This document shows, in pieces, positions 6,414-14,230 of a DNA stretch of 18,426 nucleotides. Source of the stretch: JAHHUH01 sp045123075. Lineage in GTDB: Bacteria > Bacillota > Negativicutes > Acidaminococcales > Acidaminococcaceae. The notes under the pieces were generated by a model. The model made no database searches and was not told the DNA's origin. It saw only the letters and a program-made list of their open reading frames with translations. Every line of letters begins with the position of its first letter. Position 1 is the stretch's first letter. Both the position numbers and the translations under genes were made by a program. The stretch spans positions 1 through 18,426 of the forward strand of contig JBGVIJ010000030.1 of the NCBI GenBank assembly GCA_045123075.1, read 5' to 3'.

Positions 6414-7924
6414 TGCATTTTAGCCCCCTTTACAGTTCTTTTTCCGTGTTTAGGATCAATTTTAATTTCGATAATATCTAAAACTGTGGTGAGCATATTA
6501 GCAATAATAAGATAAATTATTGCTGTTACAAGCAAGGGGAAGAAGGCTTCCATGGTTCTGGAGTGGATAATATCAGATACCATGGTCAAATCTTGTACGG
6601 AAATATAACCTACAATGGAAGTTTCTTTTACCATTGCGATGAAGTCACCCTTTAAAATAGGAAGGAAGTGTCGTGCCGCTTGGGGGAAGATTACTTTCCA
6701 GAAGGTTTGCTTGGGAGTGTAACCAAGTGCAAGAGCTGCTTCTCGTTGACCGTTATCAACAGTATCAAGACCGGTGCTGTAGGTTTCTGCTGCGTAAACA
6801 CCAAAGTTAATGGTGAAAGCTAAAATCGCAACCCAAAGAGCAGATATATTCACACTACCAAAGATGATGTAGTATGCAATCATCAAGAAAACTACTATTG
6901 GGGTACTTTTCAAAAGGCGGATAAAGGTGTTGATGAAATTGCGTACAGGTTTTGAACCTTCACGTTTAAGCATGCATAACAAGAAGCCTAAGAACAAACC
7001 ACCAAAGCCTGCACAGGCAGAGATTAAAATGGTAACAAGAAGACCGTCAACGATAAGCTTCCAACGATTTTCAACAATAAATGTTTTTTCAAAGCTTGCT
7101 TTAACGCTATCAATGAAGCTTTCGTTTGAAGCAACATAGCTGTCGTTGCGAACCAGTAACACAAGGGCTGCCTTGTAGTGGGAATCAGCAAAGTCTACGG
7201 ATTTTTTGCGTTCTTCGGTAATTGACATGCTGCCGCTGACAACATCAGCTTTACCACTTTGTAAAGAAGCAATCAAACCACCAAATTCGCATTTGGTAAG
7301 TTCAATTTTCATGTCTAGTTCTTTGGCGATACGCAGTGCCAAATCAATTTCTAAACCTAAAGGACCATCAGCGCCAACGTAAACGATAGGTTCAACAAGA
7401 TAGTCATGGTAATAACGGATAGTTCCGTTTTTGCCAGGCCAATCTTGTTTTAACAAAACCTTTTTGCTTTCGTCTGCGCCAAGCCAAATATCTCGCAAAT
7501 TTTGGAGTGTACCATCTTCGCTAAATTTAAGAAGTACGGTATTGAATTTGTTTCTTAAAGGACTTCCTTTGGGGAAGGCAAAACCGTATTTGTCAGGCAT
7601 AACTGGTTCGTGAAAAACCATTACTTCCGGATTTCTAGCTGCTGCTAAACGGCAAATAGGGTCATCCAAAACGAAGGCATCTACTTTATTGGATTTTAAA
7701 GCCATAATGCCATCAGCAACAGTATAGTAATAAACGAAATTATCAGAATTGGGTATTACAGATTGAGTAAGTTTATCAGTAACCGTTCCGTTTAGAGTAC
7801 TAAAACGCGCCCCGCTAAAATCATTTAAGGTTCTAAAAGATTTTTCTCCATCTGAAGCAAAGCAAGGGAGAAGCGTAAGGAGTGTTGCTAAAAAGATTAG
7901 CATACTAAAAATTTTCTTTTTCAT
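6410..7924 (-). CDS. amino-acid ABC transporter permease fused to substrate-binding protein with swapped lobes
   Basis: This single chain carries both ligand binding and membrane permeation for a polar amino-acid ABC importer. A signal peptide (about 1-23, FLATLLTLLPCFA) is followed by two SBP_bac_3 pieces in reversed order. Residues 33-149 look like the second lobe of the family (VDAFVLDDP, GFAFPKGSPL, DGTLQNLRDIWLG), and 165-261 look like the first lobe (GLEIDLALRIAKEL, LIASLQSGKADVV, DFADSHY). Residues 285-485 are the HisM-type permease, with the EAA loop REAALALGYTPKQ at about 394-406. AGGAG lies 5 bases before the ATG, and a promoter is at 7979-8007. The ATPase gene overlaps its stop by 4 bases. 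The substrate is probably a polar or charged amino acid, but that is not determined. Confidence 0.88.
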   Translation of the reverse strand: MKKKIFSMLIFLATLLTLLPCFASDGEKSFRTLNDFSGARFSTLNGTVTDKLTQSVIPNSDNFVYYYTVADGIMALKSNKVDAFVLDDPICRLAAARNPEVMVFHEPVMPDKYGFAFPKGSPLRNKFNTVLLKFSEDGTLQNLRDIWLGADESKKVLLKQDWPGKNGTIRYYHDYLVEPIVYVGADGPLGLEIDLALRIAKELDMKIELTKCEFGGLIASLQSGKADVVSGSMSITEERKKSVDFADSHYKAALVLLVRNDSYVASNESFIDSVKASFEKTFIVENRWKLIVDGLLVTILISACAGFGGLFLGFLLCMLKREGSKPVRNFINTFIRLLKSTPIVVFLMIAYYIIFGSVNISALWVAILAFTINFGVYAAETYSTGLDTVDNGQREAALALGYTPKQTFWKVIFPQAARHFLPILKGDFIAMVKETSIVGYISVQDLTMVSDIIHSRTMEAFFPLLVTAIIYLIIANMLTTVLDIIEIKIDPKHGKRTVKGAKMQ

Positions 7925-7978
7925 TTTATCTCCTTGATAAAAAATAAAGTGTTTTGTGAATTCATTGTGACTATTTAA

Positions 7979-8007
7979 ATTGTAGCACTTGTGTTGTTTT
8001 TAGACAA
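7979..8007 (-). promoter_or_regulatory. sigma-A type promoter of the ABC transporter operon
   Basis: On the minus strand TTGTCT (8002-8007) and TACAAT (7979-7984) are separated by exactly 17 bases. They lie about 55 bases before the start codon of the permease-binding protein gene. The match to the -35/-10 consensus is good. Confidence 0.75.
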
Positions 8008-8049
8008 TGCTTGTGGTTTAATGTTTTCATTTATGAGGAAATAGTTTTT

Positions 8050-8078
8050 TTGACGGTACCTTTGTTTTAAGGTAAAAT
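8050..8078 (+). promoter_or_regulatory. sigma-A type promoter of the symporter 2 / NCS2 permease operon
   Basis: TTGACG (8050-8055) and TAAAAT (8073-8078) are separated by exactly 17 bases, with transcription expected to start near 8085, about 33 bases before the ATG at 8118. It is divergent from the ABC operon promoter, with about 42 bases between the two -35 elements, so a shared regulator could act on both. Confidence 0.8.
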
Positions 8079-8117
8079 AATCTTGTATAAAATGTATTAA
8101 TTGATGAAGGAAGTTTT

Positions 8118-9713
8118 ATGATGAATTATCTTTTAACAAATTCTAATATAGATATTATTAGCGATGAGATTGGTGCTTTTTTAGATAAGTGCAAGGTTGA
8201 TCGCAAAGATGCCATGCGCATTAAATTGGCTGCCGAAGAAACCTTGATTCAATATCAAGAACGCTTTGGTGAAACTAAAGAGATTAGGTTTGATTGTCGC
8301 AAACGTCTTGGTAGACCTCGTATAGAGATTAGTATTGTTGGCGAAAGGTTTAATCCTTTTGAAACTACTAATACTTCTAATACTGGATTAGAAGGTAGTG
8401 CGGTACTTCATGGTATTCTTACCAACATGGGTATTGCACCTAACTGGGAATATAAGAATGGTGTAAATCTTATTGCCTTCACTCCCAAAAGAAAACCGCC
8501 TTCTCAAGTTGCGCAACTGGGAATTTCTATCGTTGCTGCGGTTGTCTGTGGTTTCTTATGTATGCTTTTGCCTGATGGAGTGCGACTTGCAATATCCAAA
8601 GAATTGATTACTCCTGTTTTTGGAAGTTTTATGGGACTTTTATCTGCAATTTCAGGTCCGCTTATTTTCCTTTCCGTGGCATGGGGCATTTATAGTATTG
8701 GTGATACTGCTACATTGGGTACTATTGGCAAGCGAATGATTAGCCGCATTTTGAAAATGTCCTTTGTGTTGACCGTTTTAGGTGTGGCACCTATGCTCTT
8801 TTTCTTTAACCTTAGTTTGGATGGGGCAACCTCCTTTAAATTTTCAGAGCTGTTGAAAATTGTTTTGGGAATGATTCCCTCTAACTTTTTTGCTCCCTTT
8901 GTAAATGGTAATCCCTTGCAAATTATTTTTATCGCTTCCACTGTTGGTTTGGCGATGCTTATTTTGGGCAGCAAAACAACTATTGCCGCAACTATGATTG
9001 AACAATCCAATTATATTGTGCAACTTATGATGGAAACCATCAGTAAATTTGTACCAATTTTTATTTTTGGCAGTATCTTCAATATGATTATCAGCGGTAG
9101 TTTTTCTGCATTGATGAAAGCGTACAAGGTATTACCTTTAATGCTTTTGGGACAAGTTGTAGTAATGCTCTTTTACTTATTATGGGTGAGCGTAAGTAAA
9201 AAAGTTTCACCTCAAGTAATAATGAAGAAAACTTTCCAAAGTTTTATCATCGCGCTGACCACAGCGTCTTCTTCCGCAGTATTTTCCAGTAATATGGAAA
9301 CCTGTGAACGAAGACTTGGCGTTGATAAGCGTATTGTAAATTTTGGCGTGCCTTTGGGACAAATTATTTTCATGCTCGGTTGTTCCACGATGTTTATGGC
9401 TTCTGCTCTTTGTATGGCAGAGATTTACGCTGTAAATATTGCTCCTATGTGGATTTTGACCGCACTGATTATTAGTGTTATTCTTGCAATCGCTGCTCCG
9501 CCTATTCCGGGTGGCGCGCTTACTTGCTACACAATGCTTTTCGTACAATTAAATATTCCTGCTGAAGCAATCCCTATTATTATTGCGCTTAATGTAATTA
9601 TGGAATTCTTCGCAACTCCTTGTAATATCTTTACTTTGCAAATGGAACTGGTGGAATTGGCAGGGGATTTGAATATGTTGGACTACAATAAACTTGGAAA
9701 AGAAATGAAGTAA
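8118..9713 (+). CDS. DAACS-type symporter with N-terminal RsbW/GHKL-like domain (paralogue 2)
   Basis: This is a predicted inner-membrane secondary transporter with a fused cytosolic domain. It is a close paralogue of the proteins at 957-2543 and 11618-13207. Residues 1-125 are the RsbW-like segment: E41 is kept, the N-box Asn is Q45, and the G1 Asp is E76 within ERFNPF. Residues 128-520 are the carrier: HP1 SSS about 384-386, TM7 region FMLG 418-421 in place of NMDGT, HP2 PPIPGG about 461-466, and TM8 E496, A499, T500, N503. The amino-group Asp is therefore Glu and the acidic-substrate Arg is Ala. The first ATG at 8118 is chosen: AAGGAAG is well spaced for it, and the length then matches the paralogues. 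It is co-transcribed with the NCS2 permease 33 bases downstream. Confidence 0.85.
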   Translation: MMNYLLTNSNIDIISDEIGAFLDKCKVDRKDAMRIKLAAEETLIQYQERFGETKEIRFDCRKRLGRPRIEISIVGERFNPFETTNTSNTGLEGSAVLHGILTNMGIAPNWEYKNGVNLIAFTPKRKPPSQVAQLGISIVAAVVCGFLCMLLPDGVRLAISKELITPVFGSFMGLLSAISGPLIFLSVAWGIYSIGDTATLGTIGKRMISRILKMSFVLTVLGVAPMLFFFNLSLDGATSFKFSELLKIVLGMIPSNFFAPFVNGNPLQIIFIASTVGLAMLILGSKTTIAATMIEQSNYIVQLMMETISKFVPIFIFGSIFNMIISGSFSALMKAYKVLPLMLLGQVVVMLFYLLWVSVSKKVSPQVIMKKTFQSFIIALTTASSSAVFSSNMETCERRLGVDKRIVNFGVPLGQIIFMLGCSTMFMASALCMAEIYAVNIAPMWILTALIISVILAIAAPPIPGGALTCYTMLFVQLNIPAEAIPIIIALNVIMEFFATPCNIFTLQMELVELAGDLNMLDYNKLGKEMK

Positions 9714-9746
9714 AATAAATAAAAGTTATTTTAAGGAGTGAACTAT

Positions 9747-11444
9747 ATGGCTGAAGAAAACGCGAAATCTTTAAAGACTAAGAAGATGTTGTTGTATTCT
9801 GCAGAACAAACTCCTCCGCCTGCACCGTTATTCTTTTCTTCATTGCAACATATGTTGTTGGCTTTGTCTTTAGGGATGGCAGTACCTGTTTCAGTAGCTC
9901 GTGTAGCTGGCTTGGATTTGGCTCATAGTGCTTCACTTTTAGCTGCAGCTTTCTTCACTATGGGGGTTGCTACCTTGTTTCAAACTTATCCCGGCAAATT
10001 CTTGGGTTGTGGTTATCAGTCTATGTCTGTATCTGATTCCGCGGCGTTAGCAGCTTGTCTTTTGGCAGCAGAAATTGGCGGGGTATCCTTAGTTTTGGGA
10101 ATGATTGTTTTTTCCGGAGTTCTAAAGCTTTTGATGAGTGGTTTTACTTTTAGAATGAGAAAGTTTTTCCCAGCGGAAGTTACTGGTACTATGATTTTTA
10201 TCTTGGGTATTAATATCATACCTTCTGCTTTCAAAAACTTTTTAGGGACTTCGGTTAATGGTACCTACGATTATATGCACCTAACCGTAGCTGTTGTTAC
10301 TTTGATTTTTATGTTAGCTTGCACATTGTTTATTAAGCCTTTAAAACCATATACTGCACTTTTGGGTATCGGCTTTGGTTTTCTTATGGCAATAGTTACT
10401 GGTGTGTTTGATGTTAGTAGTTTTGCTCAGCTCAGTAATAGTTCTTTAATCGCGTTGCCTATTTATATGGATTTGTCATATAGCTTTGACTATCGTGCGT
10501 TAGTTCCTTTCATCGTGGTTACTATTGCTTCTGTTGTAGATAATATTGGTGATTTTACAGCAGTGCAAAGTTCTAATGACGTGAATTTTAAAAAGCCCAA
10601 TTGGAAATCTATTGAAAATGGTATACGTGGTGCTTCCATTGGTACGATTATATCCGGTTTAGCAGGTGGACCAGTACAATCTACTGCTACTACCAATATT
10701 GGTATAGCTAATGCTAGTGGTATCACTAGCCGTATGGTCGCATACGTTGCTTCTGCAATGCTTATAGTGGCTTCTTTCTTCCCAATGATTACTGGTGCGT
10801 TGTCTATGATACCGTCTCCTGTTTTGGGTGCGGTTTTGATGTATAGTGGTTGTTATATTATGGCAGGTGGCTTTTCTGCGCTGTCTTCTCGTGAATTGGA
10901 TGACCAACGCATTTTTGTAATTTTCCTTAGCATTTTCTTTGCTGTAAGTACTTTGATGCCTGGTGTGTATAGTTTTTTGCCTAAGGCTGTTGCACAAGTA
11001 ATAGTATCTCCTATGGTAATGGGTGTTGCTATTTTGATGATAACCACTCTGCTTAGCAGGATTGGTGCTAACAAAAAGTTTACTTTTATTACAGGAGTTA
11101 CTCCTGAATATATTCCTGCACTTAATAAAGAACTTGAAAGCATTTGTAAGCAATGGGGCACTGAACGAGAAGTATTGCGTAAACTAGAAATAAGTTTAGA
11201 TGGTTTGTGCGAAGCTGTTGCAGAAATGGATCCTAGAGCAAATTTGTTCTTTAAAGTTGACTATGATGAATTGCAACTTAAATTGCACATTGAGTCCAGG
11301 GATTGCGTTCTGCAAAATCCTGAGGATAGTGACAATGTTACTACTTTAGAAGTTTCTTTAATGATGTTGAACAATATGTTTGACAATGTTAAAACTAAGT
11401 GGGATTCTGGCACATTTATCATTGATATGGAAGTAGATATTTAA
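9747..11444 (+). CDS. NCS2 (uracil/xanthine-type) permease with C-terminal RsbW-like extension
   Basis: This is a predicted nucleobase-type permease of the UraA/XanQ fold (residues about 25-440) plus a cytosolic tail of about 110 residues. Family landmarks are VVDNIGDFTA (D265 at the UraA Glu241 position), TTNIG (T316 at the Glu290/Gln position of the NCS2 motif, N317 kept) and IPSPVLGAVLMYSG. The Thr at a position that is nearly always Glu or Gln argues for an unusual substrate. The tail (from about 455) has the order helix (RKLEISLDGL), strands (FFKVDYDELQLKLHI), helix (SLMMLNNMF) and final strand (GTFIIDMEVDI), as in the RsbW-like domains nearby, with no ATP-binding glycines. ATG 9747 is chosen over GTG 9738 because TAAGGAG lies 8 bases before it. 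The gene ends its operon at the terminator 11463-11500. Confidence 0.85.
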   Translation: MAEENAKSLKTKKMLLYSAEQTPPPAPLFFSSLQHMLLALSLGMAVPVSVARVAGLDLAHSASLLAAAFFTMGVATLFQTYPGKFLGCGYQSMSVSDSAALAACLLAAEIGGVSLVLGMIVFSGVLKLLMSGFTFRMRKFFPAEVTGTMIFILGINIIPSAFKNFLGTSVNGTYDYMHLTVAVVTLIFMLACTLFIKPLKPYTALLGIGFGFLMAIVTGVFDVSSFAQLSNSSLIALPIYMDLSYSFDYRALVPFIVVTIASVVDNIGDFTAVQSSNDVNFKKPNWKSIENGIRGASIGTIISGLAGGPVQSTATTNIGIANASGITSRMVAYVASAMLIVASFFPMITGALSMIPSPVLGAVLMYSGCYIMAGGFSALSSRELDDQRIFVIFLSIFFAVSTLMPGVYSFLPKAVAQVIVSPMVMGVAILMITTLLSRIGANKKFTFITGVTPEYIPALNKELESICKQWGTEREVLRKLEISLDGLCEAVAEMDPRANLFFKVDYDELQLKLHIESRDCVLQNPEDSDNVTTLEVSLMMLNNMFDNVKTKWDSGTFIIDMEVDI

Positions 11445-11462
11445 AATTTAAATAAAAAGTGT

Positions 11463-11500
11463 AAAAAAGGCGTTCTCGAAAAATCGAGAACGCCTTTTTT
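11463..11500 (+). terminator. Rho-independent terminator, shared-sequence type, copy 1
   Basis: A 17-base perfect stem (11463-11479 with 11484-11500, loop AAAA) ends the NCS2 permease operon. The core arms GGCGTTCTCGA / TCGAGAACGCC are identical to those at 13217 and 17758. A and T runs flank it, so it can act on either strand. Confidence 0.92.
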
Positions 11501-11555
11501 ATGTGTGCATTGTTTCTATTGCTACAAAAGTCTAAAGTTGTGAGAGGCAGTAGTG

Positions 11556-11584
11556 TTGTTAATAACCTTTATTTATGATAAAAT
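11556..11584 (+). promoter_or_regulatory. sigma-A type promoter of symporter 3
   Basis: TTGTTA (11556-11561) and TAAAAT (11579-11584), with TG just before the -10, are separated by 17 bases and lie 33 bases before the ATG at 11618. GAGG precedes that ATG by 8 bases. Confidence 0.65.
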
Positions 11585-11617
11585 ACAGTTTGTTATTTTT
11601 ATTTTGAGGAAAACACT

Positions 11618-13207
11618 ATGAATAAATATCTTTTAACAAATTTAAATATAGATATCATCAGTGATGATATAGGTGCATTCTTAGACAAGTGTAATGTTGA
11701 GAGTAAGGACATTATGCGCATAAAATTGGCGGTGGAAGAAACACTACTTCATTATCAAGAAGAGTTTGGCGAAGAGCAAAAAGTTCTCATAGGTTGTCGA
11801 AAACGTCTTGGTAGAGCACATGTCGAAATTCGTATTCCTGCTACTCGTTTTAATCCTATGGAGTTTGAAGAGGACGAAGATGAAGAACATAATAGCGTTT
11901 TGCAAAGTGTTTTAGTTAATATGGGGTTTGCTCCTACTTATCAGTATAAGAGTGGCAATAATATTATCGTATTTTCTCCCAAACAAAAGCCTCCTTCCCA
12001 AATGGCAATGCTTGGGTACTCTGTTTCTGCTGCAGTTGTTTGCAGTGGTTTGAGTATGCTTCTGCCTGATGCTTTGAGAATTGCACTTTCTACCAGATTC
12101 GTTGGTCCGATTCTAGATACATTTATGGGGCTGTTGGCTGCTATTGCAGGGCCGCTTATTTTCTTATCTGTAGCCTGGAGTATTTATAGCATTGGTGATA
12201 TTGCAACATTAGGTACCATTGGCAAGCGAATGATGAGTCGTATTCTAATGATGACTCTTGTGGTTGTAATTTTTGGGGTTGCCGCTATAATGCCATTCTT
12301 TCCATTGAGTTTGGAAGGTAGTGCTTCTTTTGATGTAGATAGTCTCTTTAGAATGATTTTAGGAATAGTTCCCTCTAACTTTTTCGCTCCCTTTGTCGAA
12401 GGTAATCCTTTGCAAATGATTTTTGTTGCTTTTGCTGTTGGTTTGGCTATGCTTATACTTGGGCAAAAGACAACTGCAACTGCTACCATAGTGGAACAAT
12501 CTAACTACATCGTACAGCTTTTGATGGAAACTGTCAGTAAGTTTGTTCCTTACTTTGTTTTTGGTAGTATCTTGAATATTATAATGAGCGGTCATTTAGA
12601 TGCTTTTATAAAAGCTTATAAGGTATTGCCCATGATGTTGTTAGGTCAATCTGTTGCAGTTGGTATATATTTACTGCTTGTTACTTTCCGAAGGAAAGTT
12701 TCCCTTCAAGTGCTTTTGAAAAAGTTGATGCCTACTTTCTTTATTGGTTTGTCAACGGCTTCTGCTTCCGCAGCTTTTGCTAGCAATATAGAAACCTGCG
12801 AAAGGAAGCTTGGTATTGACAAACACCTTGTAAATTTTGGTGTATCTTTGGGACAAATTGTTTTTATGCCAGGTTCTGTAATGCTTTTTATGGCACCCGC
12901 CTTGTGTATGGCAGAAATTTTTGGTGTAAGTATTTCTCCTGAATGGTTGATAACAGCCGTTATCATTAGTATTATTATGGCAATTGCAGCGCCTCCTGTT
13001 CCCGGTGGTGCGTTAACATGCATGACAATGCTTTTTGTACAACTTAACATTCCTGCTGAAGCTATCTCTGCTATTATTGCTTTGAATGTTATTATGGAGT
13101 TCTTCGCAACAGCGGTGAACCTGCTTTGCCTACAAACAGAGCTCGTGGAACTGGCAGGGGATTTGAATATGTTAGACTATAACAAGCTTAGAGAAGAAAT
13201 GAAGTAA
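11618..13207 (+). CDS. DAACS-type symporter with N-terminal RsbW/GHKL-like domain (paralogue 3)
   Basis: This is the third paralogue, in a one-gene unit between its own promoter and terminator. Residues 1-123 are the RsbW-like segment and the most eroded of the three: E41 is kept, the N-box Asn is H45, and the G1 Asp is T76 in TRFNPM. An acidic run (EEDEDEE, about 84-90) falls where the ATP-lid would be. Residues 126-518 are the carrier: HP1 reads SAS instead of SSS, the TM7 region is FMPG (416-419) instead of NMDGT, HP2 is PPVPGG, and TM8 carries E494, A497, T498, N501. The C-terminal tail ELVELAGDLNMLDYNKL is nearly the same as in paralogues 1 and 2. It is more like paralogue 2 than 1 in TM8, but matches paralogue 1 in LLCLQTELVELAG. 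The substrate is unknown. Confidence 0.85.
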   Translation: MNKYLLTNLNIDIISDDIGAFLDKCNVESKDIMRIKLAVEETLLHYQEEFGEEQKVLIGCRKRLGRAHVEIRIPATRFNPMEFEEDEDEEHNSVLQSVLVNMGFAPTYQYKSGNNIIVFSPKQKPPSQMAMLGYSVSAAVVCSGLSMLLPDALRIALSTRFVGPILDTFMGLLAAIAGPLIFLSVAWSIYSIGDIATLGTIGKRMMSRILMMTLVVVIFGVAAIMPFFPLSLEGSASFDVDSLFRMILGIVPSNFFAPFVEGNPLQMIFVAFAVGLAMLILGQKTTATATIVEQSNYIVQLLMETVSKFVPYFVFGSILNIIMSGHLDAFIKAYKVLPMMLLGQSVAVGIYLLLVTFRRKVSLQVLLKKLMPTFFIGLSTASASAAFASNIETCERKLGIDKHLVNFGVSLGQIVFMPGSVMLFMAPALCMAEIFGVSISPEWLITAVIISIIMAIAAPPVPGGALTCMTMLFVQLNIPAEAISAIIALNVIMEFFATAVNLLCLQTELVELAGDLNMLDYNKLREEMK

Positions 13208-13216
13208 AATAATAAC

Positions 13217-13248
13217 AAAGGCGTTCTCGATTTTTCGAGAACGCCTTT
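13217..13248 (+). terminator. Rho-independent terminator, shared-sequence type, copy 2
   Basis: A 14-base stem (13217-13230 with 13235-13248, loop TTTT) lies 9 bases after the symporter 3 stop. The arms AAAGGCGTTCTCGA / TCGAGAACGCCTTT repeat the sequence of copies 1 and 3; only the loop differs. Confidence 0.92.
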
Positions 13249-13314
13249 TGTTTGTATAAGATATATTTTCTTTATATAAGTTCTAATGAGAAATAGGGAT
13301 GATATTAAAAAAGT

Positions 13315-13345
13315 TTTTCTAAATTATAACAAAATGTTATAATTT
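13315..13345 (+). promoter_or_regulatory. candidate promoter with overlapping palindromic operator, phosphatase-feo operon
   Basis: A perfect 10-base inverted repeat, AAATTATAAC (13321-13330) and GTTATAATTT (13336-13345) with a 5-base spacer, contains a perfect TATAAT (13338-13343). A poor -35 (TTTTCT, 13315-13320) stands 17 bases upstream. A dimeric repressor bound to the palindrome would cover the -10 element. Because feoAB lies in the operon, an iron-sensing Fur/PerR or DtxR-type regulator is a natural candidate, but the sequence is not a recognised box of those families. The rest of the 13251-13398 gap is AT-rich, with no other element noted. Confidence 0.5.
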
Positions 13346-13398
13346 ACATAATCAATAGTAATAATAAACTTTTAGTTTTTGCGAAGGAGGTGTCGGGT

Positions 13399-14202
13399 TT
13401 GAAAGCACAACTTTTAAATTTAAGTTCAATTCTTAATGCTCGACAACTGGGCGGTTACTGCAACGCAGATGGTAAACGTATTAAAAGTAATTTACTAATA
13501 CGCTCTGGTACTCTTCATTACGCAACTGCGGAAGATTTAGATAAGCTTATCAATGTATATGGTTTGTCAACTATTATTGACCTGCGTGATTGTGATGAAA
13601 TAAAAAATCATCCTGATCCACAACTCCCTAATGTAAAATACTACCCGCTTCCGGTTATGGGAGAAGATAGCGCCAATAAGTTAGCTATTGTTGAAATTTA
13701 TCGTCAGTATCCAAATGACTTGGGCAGGGCTTATGTGGAGATGGTTCGTAAAGGTGCTCTTGCTTATGATATGTATACCAGTTTTTTTGATTCTATTGAA
13801 TCATTAAATGCCTTTCGTAAATTTTTTGATATTCTTTTGCTAGTAGAACAAGGCACTATTTTATGGCATTGCACAGGTGGTAAGGATAGAACCGGTTTGG
13901 CAACGGTTATGTTGTTGGCAATTTTAGGCATTGATGATGAAATTATCTTAAAAGATTTCGCCTTCATCAACGAAGTGAACCGTAAAAAAATAGAGTATAT
14001 GTGTGCCGAAGCTAGTAAATATACTCAAGACAATGCAGAGCTAAAACAAGTAGAAGCTTTAGCAGGGGTATATTCTCCTTATATGCAAAAAGTTTTTGAT
14101 AGAGCAAAAGCCGAAAGTGGCTCTACTATTTCTTTTATACAAGAAAAGCTTGGCTTGACTGACTATGATATTCATTGCTTACGCAAAAAATTTTTAGAAT
14201 AA
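13399..14202 (+). CDS. tyrosine/dual-specificity phosphatase-like protein (Y_phosphatase3 type)
   Basis: This is a soluble protein of 267 residues with the cysteine-dependent phosphatase signature HCTGGKDRTG (157-166; nucleophile C158, phosphate-binding R164). The N-terminal part has the family pattern LNARQLGGY (12-20), LIRSGTLHYAT (33-43) and an IDLRD strand (60-64). No signal peptide is seen. The frame opens with GTG at 13390, but GAAGGAGG ends on that codon. TTG at 13399 is 8 bases from GGAGG and gives a start typical of the family, so it is chosen. Such enzymes act on phosphotyrosine, lipid phosphates or other phosphoesters; the substrate here cannot be predicted. It is first in an operon with an APH-fold kinase and feoAB. 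Confidence 0.85.
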   Translation: MKAQLLNLSSILNARQLGGYCNADGKRIKSNLLIRSGTLHYATAEDLDKLINVYGLSTIIDLRDCDEIKNHPDPQLPNVKYYPLPVMGEDSANKLAIVEIYRQYPNDLGRAYVEMVRKGALAYDMYTSFFDSIESLNAFRKFFDILLLVEQGTILWHCTGGKDRTGLATVMLLAILGIDDEIILKDFAFINEVNRKKIEYMCAEASKYTQDNAELKQVEALAGVYSPYMQKVFDRAKAESGSTISFIQEKLGLTDYDIHCLRKKFLE

Positions 14203-14230
14203 TACTTCTAAATCATAAGGAAGTGAATTT

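Noticed and set aside
8690..9010. Minus-strand open frame inside symporter 2, with a similar one at 12184-12489 inside symporter 3
   Set aside because: They resemble each other only because the sense genes are paralogous; neither has a ribosome site or promoter. They are shadows of the carrier sequence.
10659..11153. 164-codon open frame on the minus strand inside the NCS2 permease gene
   Set aside because: It is antisense to a well-supported gene, has low-complexity composition rich in His, Asn, Thr and Arg, no ribosome site and no recognisable domain.
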